Assembly: GCF_003626655.1 (NCBI RefSeq)
Contig: NZ_RBAN01000002.1
Coordinates: forward strand, 930,001-994,000
Source: Micromonospora costi
GTDB lineage: Bacteria > Actinomycetota > Actinomycetes > Mycobacteriales > Micromonosporaceae
Length of the DNA stretch: 64,000 nt
Direction: 5' to 3'
Under the pieces are notes generated by a model. It had not been told where the DNA came from and made no database searches. It saw only the letters and a list, made by a program, of their open reading frames with translations. The number at the start of each line of letters is the position of its first letter. The first letter of the stretch is position 1. Made by a program: the position numbers and the translations under genes. This document shows, piece after piece, positions 22,765 to 31,670 of this stretch.

Positions 22765-23577
22765 ATGACCGACACCACCAGCTCCGACCGGCAGTGCATC
22801 TCCGGCGACCGCTGCAAGGGCTACGACCACCTGGCCAAGCACCCCGCCTGGACCGACCCGTACTGCGCGCTGTGCGAAGCGTGCCTTGCCGCCGCCCGCC
22901 GCGACGTCCGCACCCTGCTCTACGACTGGCTCGACCTGGCGCAGATGCAGGCCCCGTCCCTGTCGCAGGCGATCAACCCGCAGCCCGGCGCCCACCGCGA
23001 CCCGCCGATGCCGCTGCGCGGCGAACCCGACGCCCTGCAACGGGAGATCCACCACGTTCTCACCACCTGGGAGACGGAGGTCCGCAACGCGGCCGGCCTC
23101 GCCGACCTGCCACCGCTGGCCCAGCACGGCGCCGCGGTGCAACGCGCCGTCACCGTCCTCGAACCCCGCCTGCGGCTGCTCGCAATGTTGCCGCCGACGG
23201 CCGTGTACCCGACCGGCTGCGAGGACCCCGCCACCGACGTCGCCGGCTGGGAGGCCGTCGCCCACCTGTCCCGGCTGCGTGCCCGCGCCCGCTCGATGCT
23301 CGGCTGGACGTTCCGCTCCCGCTGGGTGCCGGGGGACTGCTGGGCGTGCGAGGGCCGCGACGCCGACGACCTCGACGGCCCCCTGTACCGGGCGGAACCG
23401 CGGTACGAGGAGGACGACTGCGAGGTGTGGTGCGACCGCTGTGGGGAGCACCGGCCGGCCGCCGACTACGACGAGTACGTGCGGACGCTCCGCTGGCCTG
23501 GCACCCCCGACCCAGAGCCCGATCCGGAGCCCGATCCGCAGCCGGCGCCGGAGACGCCCGCCGAGGCGACGGCGTGA
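22765..23577 (+). CDS. zinc-finger-type phage protein (270 aa)
   Basis: ATG behind GGAGGAGATC. N-terminal Cys cluster (CISGDRC, CALCEACL) and a second one near residue 195 (CWACEGRD, VWCDRCGEH) suggest two zinc sites flanking a helical middle part. The C-terminus is a Pro/Glu/Asp repeat (PDPEPDPEPDPQP). This arrangement is typical of actinophage proteins found just upstream of a MerR-type HTH gene, as here. Its biochemical role is unknown. Confidence 0.75.
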   Translation: MTDTTSSDRQCISGDRCKGYDHLAKHPAWTDPYCALCEACLAAARRDVRTLLYDWLDLAQMQAPSLSQAINPQPGAHRDPPMPLRGEPDALQREIHHVLTTWETEVRNAAGLADLPPLAQHGAAVQRAVTVLEPRLRLLAMLPPTAVYPTGCEDPATDVAGWEAVAHLSRLRARARSMLGWTFRSRWVPGDCWACEGRDADDLDGPLYRAEPRYEEDDCEVWCDRCGEHRPAADYDEYVRTLRWPGTPDPEPDPEPDPQPAPETPAEATA

Positions 23578-23975
23578 AGCCCGACTACGACCGGCAGACC
23601 AACCCCCGCTGGCCGAACCACCTCGACGACGCCACCCACCGGGCGCGGGCGGTCGCCCGCATGTACCGGGCGCACCTGCGCGCCGTCCGCCCGGACCTGT
23701 GCGACCAGGCCGACGCCACCGCCGCCGGCTTCGGCGAGGACTGGATGCTCGACCGCCCCGAGGTCATCGAGCCGGACCGGGAGCTCACCACCGCTCAGGC
23801 CGCCGAGCTGGTCAACGTCTCCCCGCTCACCATCCGCAAGTGGGCGTGCCTCGACCACCCGGACGACCCGACCCGCAAGCTGCTTCCCCGCTTCGACAAG
23901 CGGGGCCGCGAGACCGTCTACCTGGCCGGTCAGGTACTCGAAGCGGTCGCCGTCCTGCGACGCGCCAAACCGTGA
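23574..23975 (+). CDS. MerR/excisionase-type helix-turn-helix protein (133 aa)
   Basis: GTG in a GTGA overlap with the zinc protein. Residues about 69-130 are a winged helix: ELTTAQAAELVNVSPLTIRKWA, then a wing with LLPRFDKRGRETVYL, as in excisionases and MerR-type regulators. The stop lies inside the palindrome GTGACC-N5-GGTCAC, which abuts the -35 of the promoter at 23989, so autoregulation or control of the genes that follow is plausible. Confidence 0.75.
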   Translation: MKPDYDRQTNPRWPNHLDDATHRARAVARMYRAHLRAVRPDLCDQADATAAGFGEDWMLDRPEVIEPDRELTTAQAAELVNVSPLTIRKWACLDHPDDPTRKLLPRFDKRGRETVYLAGQVLEAVAVLRRAKP

Positions 23976-24017
23976 CCAGCAAGGTCACTTGCGGCGACGT
24001 GTTCCGGCCGGTATACG
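23972..24017 (+). promoter_or_regulatory. palindromic operator plus promoter
   Basis: GTGACC (23972-23977) / GGTCAC (23983-23988), then TTGCGG (23989-23994), a 17-base spacer and TATACG (24012-24017). Good sigma-70-type promoter with an adjoining inverted repeat, likely bound by a dimeric regulator. Confidence 0.65.
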
Positions 24018-24043
24018 TTTGAGCAGCACCGTTGTCTCCAAAG

Positions 24044-24076
24044 GCCCGCCGCGTCCCCCGTTCGCGGCGGGCTTTT
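24044..24076 (+). terminator. rho-independent terminator
   Basis: Perfect 10-bp stem GCCCGCCGCG (24044-24053) / CGCGGCGGGC (24063-24072), 9-nt loop, then TTTT. It is only about 20 bases beyond the expected start of transcription from the promoter at 23989. Confidence 0.8.
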
Positions 24077-24096
24077 GCGTGTCCGGGGGTGGTGCG

Positions 24097-24303
24097 ATGG
24101 CCGCGAGGATGCGCCGCGCCCGCACGATCGTGGCCTGGATCCTCCTGGCCGGCTCGATCATCTGCTGGCCGATCTCGATGAAGACGTGGGCGAAGGACGA
24201 GCCGCCGTTCGTGCTGTCGCTGTCCTTCCTGGCGATCATCATCGAGGCCGCGACCCTGCTCACCTCGTCCCAGGTCCACGAGAGCCAGGAACGCGACCAG
24301 TGA
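24097..24303 (+). CDS. two-helix membrane protein (68 aa)
   Basis: ATG behind GGGGGTGG. Two hydrophobic helices (TIVAWILLAGSIICWPI; FVLSLSFLAIIIEAATLL) and a short charged tail. Its length and topology resemble small phage membrane proteins of unknown role. The terminator at 24044 lies just upstream, so it is expressed by read-through or from a promoter I do not see. Confidence 0.6.
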   Translation: MAARMRRARTIVAWILLAGSIICWPISMKTWAKDEPPFVLSLSFLAIIIEAATLLTSSQVHESQERDQ

Positions 24304-24379
24304 CCCGGCGGGGCCTGAACCTCCGACTCCCGCCGTGATGGCGGATGCCCGCCGCCCGGGGTCCAGGGCGAATCCCGTG

Positions 24380-24649
24380 ATGGGCGACGGCGTGATGCCG
24401 AAGGAAACGATCTACGACCTTGTGGGCACGTTCGATGTGCAGGTCGGCTGGCAACCCACCCCCACCGGCTCCGTGCAGTTGGGCATCGAAACCCACGACG
24501 GGCGCAGCATCGCCGAGCACCTGACCGGCGACGGCGAAACCCCGGCCAACTTCACCGGCCTGTGGGGCACCCTCGACCGCGAGGGCATCAACCGGCTGAT
24601 CCGCACCCTGCGCCGTGCCCGTGACTCCGCGTTCGGCCGCGACGAGTGA
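24380..24649 (+). CDS. small hypothetical protein (89 aa)
   Basis: Acidic, beta-rich chain with ETIYDLVGTFDVQVGW near the N-terminus and a helical end (EGINRLIRTLRRARD). The start is uncertain: ATG 24380 or 24395 and GTG 24377 are all possible and none has a strong Shine-Dalgarno. No family recognised. Confidence 0.6.
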   Translation: MGDGVMPKETIYDLVGTFDVQVGWQPTPTGSVQLGIETHDGRSIAEHLTGDGETPANFTGLWGTLDREGINRLIRTLRRARDSAFGRDE

Positions 24650-24655
24650 GTGCCG

Positions 24656-24686
24656 CCCCGGCCCGGCTCGCACCGCCGGGCCGGGG
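24656..24686. terminator. bidirectional terminator hairpin
   Basis: Perfect 12-bp stem CCCCGGCCCGGC (24656-24667) / GCCGGGCCGGGG (24675-24686), 7-nt loop, between the converging genes at 24380 and 24697. Confidence 0.75.
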
Positions 24687-24696
24687 CCACCCCCGG

Positions 24697-25308
24697 TTAC
24701 CGCACCTGCTTCAACAGTGCCTCGACGTCGGTCAGGGTGAACGGTAGGCGCTCCCCGTCGGTGGCCGGCAGCTCCACCTCCACGGTCAGGTCACCGAGCG
24801 CTGACACCGGTACCGAACTGGACTCCACCAGCCTGCCCGAACCGCCGACCGGGATCCGGTTCCCGGCATCCGCCTGAAGCAGCTTCTGCTTCTCGCCGTC
24901 CGGCCAGTCGTACCCCGCCTCCAGCTCGGCGTCCTCCCGGTTCGGCCCGTACATGAGGTCCATCTCCCCGTTGCCCGGCATCAGCGGCAGTACGTCCTGG
25001 GTGCCGTTGCGGACCTCCAACGTCAGCCGCACGATCGCCCTCGACTTCGGGACGTCGACCCCCCACGCGTTGGGGACCTGCTCGACGGCGACCAGCTTGG
25101 CGGTCAGCCCGTCGGGCCAACTCGCACCCTCGGCCGCGGGCCCTTCCAACACCGGCATCGCCCCGTCCGTCCCATCAGGCGCCGGGGACAACGTCGGGAC
25201 GGCGGCCGTGGACGGCGAACCCCCAACCACCGGGTCCATACCCCCCGAGCACCCCGTGGCCAGCACGGCAACAACACCCGCAACTGCGACATAACGAAGA
25301 ACATGCAT
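24697..25308 (-). CDS. lipoprotein, DUF4352-like (203 aa)
   Basis: Signal peptide with a textbook lipobox, LATGC, Cys20. The mature part has a Pro/Ser linker and then a beta-sandwich-like domain (AIVRLTLEVRNGTQDVLPL) as in DUF4352/telokin-like actinobacterial lipoproteins. ATG 25308 is preceded at 6 bases by CATGCT, so probably leaderless and expressed in the lysogen. It sits alone on the minus strand between early and packaging genes, the usual place for a moron. Surface exclusion of other phages is a reasonable guess. Confidence 0.75.
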   Translation of the reverse strand: MHVLRYVAVAGVVAVLATGCSGGMDPVVGGSPSTAAVPTLSPAPDGTDGAMPVLEGPAAEGASWPDGLTAKLVAVEQVPNAWGVDVPKSRAIVRLTLEVRNGTQDVLPLMPGNGEMDLMYGPNREDAELEAGYDWPDGEKQKLLQADAGNRIPVGGSGRLVESSSVPVSALGDLTVEVELPATDGERLPFTLTDVEALLKQVR

Positions 25309-25372
25309 CGGGCCAGCATGGCTGACGCTGCGTGAGGTCGCTGTCACCGACACGAACCCGCCGAAGGTGACC

Positions 25373-26044
25373 ATGACACCCAAACCCAACCCCGCCCGGC
25401 ATGACAGAAACCTCTGCCTCGGCAAAAAGCACGGCAAGCAACGCCCCGGAGCCAAGCACGGCAAGAACCCCGTCCGTGACGAGCACGGCAACGACCTGTG
25501 CACCCGCCCCGCCGGCTGGGGAACCGACCACCCCGGGATCGGCCGCTGCAAGCTCCACGGCGGAGCCACCACGAGCCACAAGGTCGCGGGGATGGTGGCC
25601 ATGGCCGAGCAAGCCGTGAGGACGTACGGCCTGCCGGTCGACGTGTCCCCCACCGACGCCCTGCTTGACGAGGTGAAGTGGACCGCCGGGCATGTCGCGT
25701 GGCTACGCGCCCGCGTGCAGGAGATGGAAGCCGAGGCCCTGTCCTGGGGCAAGCGGTCGACGGTCGACAAGCAGAGTGGCGAACATCCGGGCGTCGACAC
25801 CACCGAGGGGGCTGCGCCGCCGGTGCTGCTGGACCTGTACCAGCGGGAACGCAAGCACCTCCTCGACGTGTGCAAGGCCGCGATCGCCGCCGGCATCGAG
25901 GAGCGGCGCGTCCGCTTGGCCGAGTCGCAGGGCGCGCTGCTGGCCGACGTGATCCGCCGCATCCTCGGCGACCTGAACCTGACCCCGCAGCAGCAGGCCC
26001 TTGTGCCCGACGTGGTGCCCCGGCACCTGCGCGCCGTGTCCTGA
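25373..26044 (+). CDS. terminase small subunit-like protein (223 aa)
   Basis: N-terminal Cys/His motif LCTRPAGWGT and RCKLHGG is the zinc-type signature of many actinophage small terminases. A long helical middle and a basic C-terminal part (EERRVRLAESQGALLADVIRRIL) would form the DNA-binding oligomer. ATG 25373 has GAAGG 5 bases upstream; GTG 25367 is possible. Followed by TerL, so it likely recognises the packaging site. Confidence 0.8.
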   Translation: MTPKPNPARHDRNLCLGKKHGKQRPGAKHGKNPVRDEHGNDLCTRPAGWGTDHPGIGRCKLHGGATTSHKVAGMVAMAEQAVRTYGLPVDVSPTDALLDEVKWTAGHVAWLRARVQEMEAEALSWGKRSTVDKQSGEHPGVDTTEGAAPPVLLDLYQRERKHLLDVCKAAIAAGIEERRVRLAESQGALLADVIRRILGDLNLTPQQQALVPDVVPRHLRAVS

Positions 26045-26070
26045 CCCTCGGTTCGGGGGAGGGCGCTGTG

Positions 26071-27543
26071 GTGTCGCCTTGGGAGGCCGCGGCCCGGCAG
26101 TTCGAGCCGCCGGTGCGCCGGTGGGTGTCGCCGCTGGACCTGGCCTGCGACCTGGACCCGCAGATGGTCCGCACCCCGGCGTTGGAGGCCATCAACCGCA
26201 ACCTGGTCGACTTGGCGGAGGGCCGGTTGCCGGGCAACCGACTGGCCGTGTTCATGCCCCCGCAGGAGGGCAAGTCCACGCTCTGCTCGTATTGGCATCC
26301 GCTGTGGCTGCTGGCCGACTTCGACCCGGACCTGCGGATCATCGACGTGTCGTACTCCGACGAGATGGCCCGCCGGTGGGGTGCCGACGTCAAGCTGGCC
26401 GTGGAGACGTACACCGGCGATGAGGGCACGGTGGACCTGGGTGTGCGGCTGCGCGCCGACTCCCGCGCTGCGGGGCGGTGGCAGGTTGCCGACCGGCGCG
26501 GCGGCATCTACTGCGCCGGGGTCGGCGGTTCGATCACCGGTAAGCCGGCGGACTACATCATCGTCGATGACCCGCTGAAGAACATGGAGGAAGCCCAGTC
26601 GGAGGCGTACCGGCAGCGGGTCATGCGGACCTGGCAGTCCGTGCTGATCCCCCGGATGGGCCCGCGTACGAAGGTCGTGTGGATCCAGACGCTGTGGCAT
26701 GAGGCGGAGCCGATTCAGGAGATCATCAGTGGGGAGACCGGCGCCGACTGGAAGATCATCCGGATTCCGGCGATCGCCGACCGCCCCGAAGACCCGCTCG
26801 GCCGGAAAGTCGGGGAACCGCTGATCTCCGCCCGAGGCAACCGGGACTGGGCGAAGATCCGCAAGGCCGTCGGCGCGTACGTGTTCTCCGCCCTCTACCA
26901 GCAGTCCCCCACCCCCGCCGAGGGCAACCTGTTCAAGCGGATGTGGTGGCGGTACTGGACCGCCCACGGCACCACCCTCACGCTGGGGCAGCGGACGTAC
27001 GACCTGCGGGACTGCTGGCGGTTCGCCACCGTCGACCTCGCCGCGTCCACCAAGGCGTCCGCCGACTGGACCGTCATCTCCGCGTGGGCGCGCACCATCT
27101 CCGGCGACCTGGTCCTCCTCGACCGGGTCCGGGCCCACATCAGCGAGAACCAGCACTTCACGCACGCTCGGCCGCTGATCGAACGATGGGGCCTCGACAC
27201 CCTGTTCGTTGAGGCCACCCAGCACGGCATGACCATCACCCGGGAGGCCGCGAACGCCGGAGTGTCCATCACCCCGGTCAGCGCGGAGACGGACAAGCTG
27301 TCTCGCGCTCTGCCCGCCTCGGCGTGGGCGAGCGGCGGCCGGGTGTGGCTGCCGGCCGGCGCGTGGTGGCTCAACGAGTGGGTCAACGAGCACGCCGCGT
27401 TCCCCAACGGGGCGAACGACGACCAGGTGGACACCCTCGCCTACGCGGTGCGGGTCGCCGTCACCCAGGCCGCCCCCGGACCCCCGCCGCCGCCGGCCTC
27501 GCCGCCGGCCGACGAGGTCGACTGGAACAGCGAGCCGCTGTAG
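26071..27543 (+). CDS. terminase large subunit (490 aa)
   Basis: ATPase-nuclease motor. Walker A-like loop is MPPQEGKST (about residues 62-70), Walker B is DYIIVDDP (about 165-172), and the C-terminal RNase H-like nuclease has ATVDLAAS, then FVEATQHG and NDDQVDTLAYA. These are the standard TerL landmarks. GTG 26071 chosen because GGGGGAGGG ends 7 bases upstream; GTG 26068 is adjacent. Packages DNA through the portal encoded next. Confidence 0.93.
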   Translation: MSPWEAAARQFEPPVRRWVSPLDLACDLDPQMVRTPALEAINRNLVDLAEGRLPGNRLAVFMPPQEGKSTLCSYWHPLWLLADFDPDLRIIDVSYSDEMARRWGADVKLAVETYTGDEGTVDLGVRLRADSRAAGRWQVADRRGGIYCAGVGGSITGKPADYIIVDDPLKNMEEAQSEAYRQRVMRTWQSVLIPRMGPRTKVVWIQTLWHEAEPIQEIISGETGADWKIIRIPAIADRPEDPLGRKVGEPLISARGNRDWAKIRKAVGAYVFSALYQQSPTPAEGNLFKRMWWRYWTAHGTTLTLGQRTYDLRDCWRFATVDLAASTKASADWTVISAWARTISGDLVLLDRVRAHISENQHFTHARPLIERWGLDTLFVEATQHGMTITREAANAGVSITPVSAETDKLSRALPASAWASGGRVWLPAGAWWLNEWVNEHAAFPNGANDDQVDTLAYAVRVAVTQAAPGPPPPPASPPADEVDWNSEPL

Positions 27544-27561
27544 CAGGACGGGGGTGGCTCG

Positions 27562-30500
27562 ATGAACGCCCCCACCTCGCTGATCGGCATGGTCGACGAC
27601 AACCAGTACGGCACGATCGTCACCGACGTCTACGAACACATCCCCGACCTGCTGTACCCGGCGTCGGTGCCGATCTACGCGCAGATGCGCCGCGACCCCC
27701 GCCTGGCCGCCGTGGTCGACGGTTACGGGTTGCAGATCCGCCGCGCCCAGTGGCAGCTCGACGGCGCCGGCTGCCGGCCCGAGGTGACCCAGTTCGTGGC
27801 TGACTGCCTGGGTCTCAACGTGGTCGGTGAGGACAAGGCTACCGGTGCCCGCCGCCGCGGCGTGTCGTGGAACGACCACCTGCGCTCCGCCCTGCTCAGC
27901 CAGGTGTGGGGGCACTACGCGTTCGAGTTGGAAGCGGAGATCGTGGACGGCCGGCGTGCCCGCCTCACGACCCTCGCCGAGCGCATCCCTGCGACGATCA
28001 TGGCAATCCACGCCGACCCGCGCACTGGCGCCCTGCTCGGCATCGACCAGCAGATCACCTCCCGGCAGCCGTCCCCGCAGATCCCGGCCGACCGGCTCGT
28101 CTTCTACTCCCGCAACCGGGAAGGTTCCGGCTGGCAGGGCACGAGCCTGCTGCGGCCGGCGTACGCGCCGTGGCTGCTGAAGCGGGAGATGCTGCGCGTC
28201 AACGCAATCTCCAACCGGCGCTGGGGTGCCGGCGTCCCCGTCGCCGAAGCCAACCCCGGCACCAACCCGTCGCCCGCCCAGATGGCCGAGGCGCAGCGGA
28301 TGGTGTCCGCGGCCCGCGCCGGGGACCAGGCTGGCGCGTCGGTGCCGCCCGGGTTCACCATGCGCATCGTCGGCCTGTCGGGCAGCATCCCCGACACCCT
28401 CGGCTTCATCCGGTTCCTCAACCAGGAGATGTCCGGGTCGGTGCTGATGCCGCACCTGGACCTGGGCACCACCCAGACCGGCGCCCGCGCCCTCGGCGAG
28501 TCCTTCATCGACTCGTGGACCCTCGCCCTGGAATCGGAGGCGGAGGCGATCGCCGACACCGCCACCCGGCAGGTGTGCGTGCCGATCGTCGACTGGAACT
28601 GGGGCGAGGACGAACCCGTCCCCCGCGTCGTCGTGTCCGGTGTCGGCTCGCGCCGTGAGGTGACCGCCGAGTCGCTACAGCTGCTCCTCAACTCGGGGGC
28701 GCTGTCGGCAGATCCGAGGCTGGAAGCGTGGGTGCGCCGCGAGTACCGCCTTCCGGAGCGGGACCCGGACGCCCCGAGGCCCCTGCCGGCCGGAGCGCCG
28801 GCCCGCGTTCCTGACCGGCCTCAGGTCGACGAGGAACGCGCCCAGGAGGAAGAAGAGACCCCGGGGGGCGGCGACGGTGAGCGGGTCGCCGCCGCCGCCC
28901 CACCGGCTGTCGATGTGCAGGGCATGGACGCCGCCTACCGGCAGGCCGTCGAGGACATGACGGCCGCCTGGTCGCAGGCGTCCGGGCCCCTGGTGGCTGC
29001 TCTGGCCGCTGCTGTGGCCGCCGAGGTGGCCGGTGGGGCGCTCGCCGGCCTGGCCGCCCTCGCCATCCCCGCCACCGCCACCAGCGCGCTCACCCGGGCC
29101 GTCACCGACGGCATGACCACGCTCGCCCGCGCATCCGCTTCGGCCGCGGCCGTCGAGGTCCGCCCCATCGCCCGCATCAACCCCGCCCTGTCCCGCACCA
29201 GCCTCGGCCGGATCGCCGAGAACGCCCAGGTGGCCACCCACCTGATCGTGGCCGGCTACCGGTCCGCGGCGACCCGCGTCGCGCTGGCCCACGCCGGCGT
29301 CAAGGCCACCGTCGAGCAGGTCCGCCAGGCCGTCACCACGGCCCTCACGGACCTCTCTGAGCCGAAGACCGGCGGCCTGGTCGCGGGCAACCTGTCCGCC
29401 GCGGCCGGCACCGCGCAGGGCATCGGCCGGGAACAGGTGCTCGGGGAGCTGCCCGACGGCGTCCGGTTCCGGGCGTCGGAGGAGCTGGACCGCAACACCT
29501 GCCGGCCGTGCCGGCTCGTGGACGGCGCGGAGTACGCCACGTTCGAGGACGCGTTGGCCGACTACCCGACCGGACGGTACCTGTACTGCGCCGGCCGGGA
29601 ACGCTGCCGTGGCTTCATCTACGCCGTCATCGACGAGGACACCGCCGAGGTGGCCGCCCGCCGCAACGGCTTCAACCCGAACCAGCGGCGCGACGACCAC
29701 GGCATGTGGACCCGCGGCGGCGGGGCCGGGTCGGCGAGCGGCGTCGAATCAGCTCACGCCGCCCTGCTTCGAGGCGAGGCCGTCACCGTCGACCCGGAGA
29801 ACATCGACGCGCTGATGCGCCTGTCCGCGGGCGGGCCGATCTACAACCTGTCCCGCTTGCAGGTCAAGGGCGAGAACCCGAACCTGTTCCGCCGCAGCGC
29901 ACGCGACGTTTCCCGAGCAGAGATGCCGCAGCTGTCCCGGCAGGACGGCAGCCTCGACGCGTTCGTTCGGACGCTCGCCGAGCGGGGCATCGGGGTCCGG
30001 CGGGAGGAGGTCGACCCGCGCCGGCTGACCGCCACCCAGAACCAGCTCGAAGGGGCGAAGGTCAGCAAGCTCTACGCCACGCTGAAGGCTGAGGGCTGGC
30101 CCGAGGGCTCCGCCATCTTCGTCTCCCGCGACGGTGTGGTCCTCGACGGGCACCACCGGTGGGCGGCGGCTGCGGCCGTGGCGGTGACCGGCCCGATGGA
30201 GATCACGGTGCTCCGCGTCGACACCGACATCGACACCCTGTTGGACCTCGCACACGAGGTGTCCGCTCTGCGTAAGGGCTTGGAGGACGTCGCCGTGACC
30301 GCCAGCCGGGTTTACACCTTCGAGGTGACGGAGATCGTCACGGACACCGACGATGGTGTCCCCGAGGCGCTGTTCGGCGACGAGGTGGCGGCCCGCCGGA
30401 AGGGCTTCGACCCGAACCAGAAGCGGGACGAGGACGGCAAATGGACCCGGTTCCTACCCGGCCGCAGGGGCGGGAAGTCCGACGGCAGCGGCAACGGTCG

Positions 30501-31656
30501 CAACGGCGGCGGGGACGGCGACGCCAGTTCCTACGGGCTGATGAGCGACGAGGAGTTCGAGGCCCGGCAGAAGATGATCGCCGACGTCATCGGCAAGGCG
30601 CGGAAGACGCTGGCCACCGAGGTCACCCACACCACCGCCGACGGTGCGTGGCAACCGGAGCGTGACCGGATGCACCGGGAGATCGCCGCCGAGCTGTACG
30701 CGAAGGCCGACAAGGTGCCTCGCGGCGGCAAGGCGGTCATCGCCGGTGGCCTCGGCGGCGCGGGCAAGAGCACGGTCCTGCGGGACCACGCCGGCATCGA
30801 CCAGTCGCAGTACCTCACCCTGAACCCGGACGACGTCAAGGAGCTGATGGCCGAACGCGGGCTGATCCCCGAGGTGCCCGACCACCCGGACCTGTCACCC
30901 ATGGAACGGGCCGCCCTCATCCACGAGGAGTCGTCCCGCATCACGAAGCTCCTCGCCGACATGGCGTACCGCGACCGCCGCAACATCATCTGGGACATCA
31001 CCATGTCCTCCGAGAGCGGCGTCGTCTCCCGGCTCGACGACCTCGACCGGAACGGCTACGAGACGCGCGGCGTGTTCGTCGACATCCCGGTGGAAGTGTC
31101 CGTGGAGCGGGCGTTGTCCCGCTACCGGAACGGCGCCGACCGCTACCGGCAGGGCAAGGGTCTCGGTGGGCGGTTCGTGCCTCCGGCGATCATCCGGGCG
31201 CAGGAAACCCGCAAGGGCCGGACGGTCAACCGTGAGGTGTTCGACGGGCTGCAAGAGCGGTTCGACGGCTGGGCGATCTACGACAACAGCGTCACCGGTC
31301 GCGCCCCGAAGCTCGTGGCTGAGGACTACCGGTCGACCGACTTCGGCGCCGACGGCGTGAAGAAGATCGACCAGGCGGTGTCCAACGCGGGCGTGTCCGG
31401 GCTGAAGCGGAAGGTCACCTTCCGCAAGCGTGACTGGGACGGCCCGTTCAAGCAGCGGGTGGACGTGTTCACCAAGGGGGACCGGCGTGTTGAGGTCGAG
31501 CACCTTCCCGGCGGGGCGATCCTCGCCGAACTGATCTTCGAAAAGGGCAAGCGCCGGATGGTGCTCGGCCGACTGACCAGCCCGTCGGCCCGTCAACTCG
31601 CCGGATTGCTGCGCGAGTTGGCGAAACCGTTCAACCCGTCTGAGACAATGGGGTAG
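27562..31656 (+). CDS. portal-MuF-ParB-like-zeta kinase fusion protein (1,364 aa)
   Basis: Residues 1-400 are a Mu-like (DUF935-type) portal. A MuF-type head morphogenesis domain follows to about 700, with C647, C650, C676 and C682 (TCRPC, YCAG, RCRGFIY). Linker FNPNQRRDDHGMWTR (704) leads to a ParB/Srx-like domain with VLDGHHRW (860-867); the related linker FDPNQKRDEDGKWTR (949) leads to a zeta-type kinase with Walker A GGLGGAGKST (1062-1071), LNPDDVKE and a GGRFVPPAII arm. A last domain of about 95 residues is basic and beta-rich. Portals are usually 400-550 aa. The effector parts resemble toxins of MuF polymorphic or polyvalent proteins. Confidence 0.88.
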   Translation: MNAPTSLIGMVDDNQYGTIVTDVYEHIPDLLYPASVPIYAQMRRDPRLAAVVDGYGLQIRRAQWQLDGAGCRPEVTQFVADCLGLNVVGEDKATGARRRGVSWNDHLRSALLSQVWGHYAFELEAEIVDGRRARLTTLAERIPATIMAIHADPRTGALLGIDQQITSRQPSPQIPADRLVFYSRNREGSGWQGTSLLRPAYAPWLLKREMLRVNAISNRRWGAGVPVAEANPGTNPSPAQMAEAQRMVSAARAGDQAGASVPPGFTMRIVGLSGSIPDTLGFIRFLNQEMSGSVLMPHLDLGTTQTGARALGESFIDSWTLALESEAEAIADTATRQVCVPIVDWNWGEDEPVPRVVVSGVGSRREVTAESLQLLLNSGALSADPRLEAWVRREYRLPERDPDAPRPLPAGAPARVPDRPQVDEERAQEEEETPGGGDGERVAAAAPPAVDVQGMDAAYRQAVEDMTAAWSQASGPLVAALAAAVAAEVAGGALAGLAALAIPATATSALTRAVTDGMTTLARASASAAAVEVRPIARINPALSRTSLGRIAENAQVATHLIVAGYRSAATRVALAHAGVKATVEQVRQAVTTALTDLSEPKTGGLVAGNLSAAAGTAQGIGREQVLGELPDGVRFRASEELDRNTCRPCRLVDGAEYATFEDALADYPTGRYLYCAGRERCRGFIYAVIDEDTAEVAARRNGFNPNQRRDDHGMWTRGGGAGSASGVESAHAALLRGEAVTVDPENIDALMRLSAGGPIYNLSRLQVKGENPNLFRRSARDVSRAEMPQLSRQDGSLDAFVRTLAERGIGVRREEVDPRRLTATQNQLEGAKVSKLYATLKAEGWPEGSAIFVSRDGVVLDGHHRWAAAAAVAVTGPMEITVLRVDTDIDTLLDLAHEVSALRKGLEDVAVTASRVYTFEVTEIVTDTDDGVPEALFGDEVAARRKGFDPNQKRDEDGKWTRFLPGRRGGKSDGSGNGRNGGGDGDASSYGLMSDEEFEARQKMIADVIGKARKTLATEVTHTTADGAWQPERDRMHREIAAELYAKADKVPRGGKAVIAGGLGGAGKSTVLRDHAGIDQSQYLTLNPDDVKELMAERGLIPEVPDHPDLSPMERAALIHEESSRITKLLADMAYRDRRNIIWDITMSSESGVVSRLDDLDRNGYETRGVFVDIPVEVSVERALSRYRNGADRYRQGKGLGGRFVPPAIIRAQETRKGRTVNREVFDGLQERFDGWAIYDNSVTGRAPKLVAEDYRSTDFGADGVKKIDQAVSNAGVSGLKRKVTFRKRDWDGPFKQRVDVFTKGDRRVEVEHLPGGAILAELIFEKGKRRMVLGRLTSPSARQLAGLLRELAKPFNPSETMG

Positions 31657-31670
31657 AGGAGGTGATGGAA

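Noticed and set aside
24697..28455. A 1,252-codon minus-strand frame opposite terminase and portal genes
   Set aside because: Only its last 203 codons (24697-25308) have the features of a gene; the rest mirrors the codon structure of the plus-strand genes, as usual in very GC-rich DNA.
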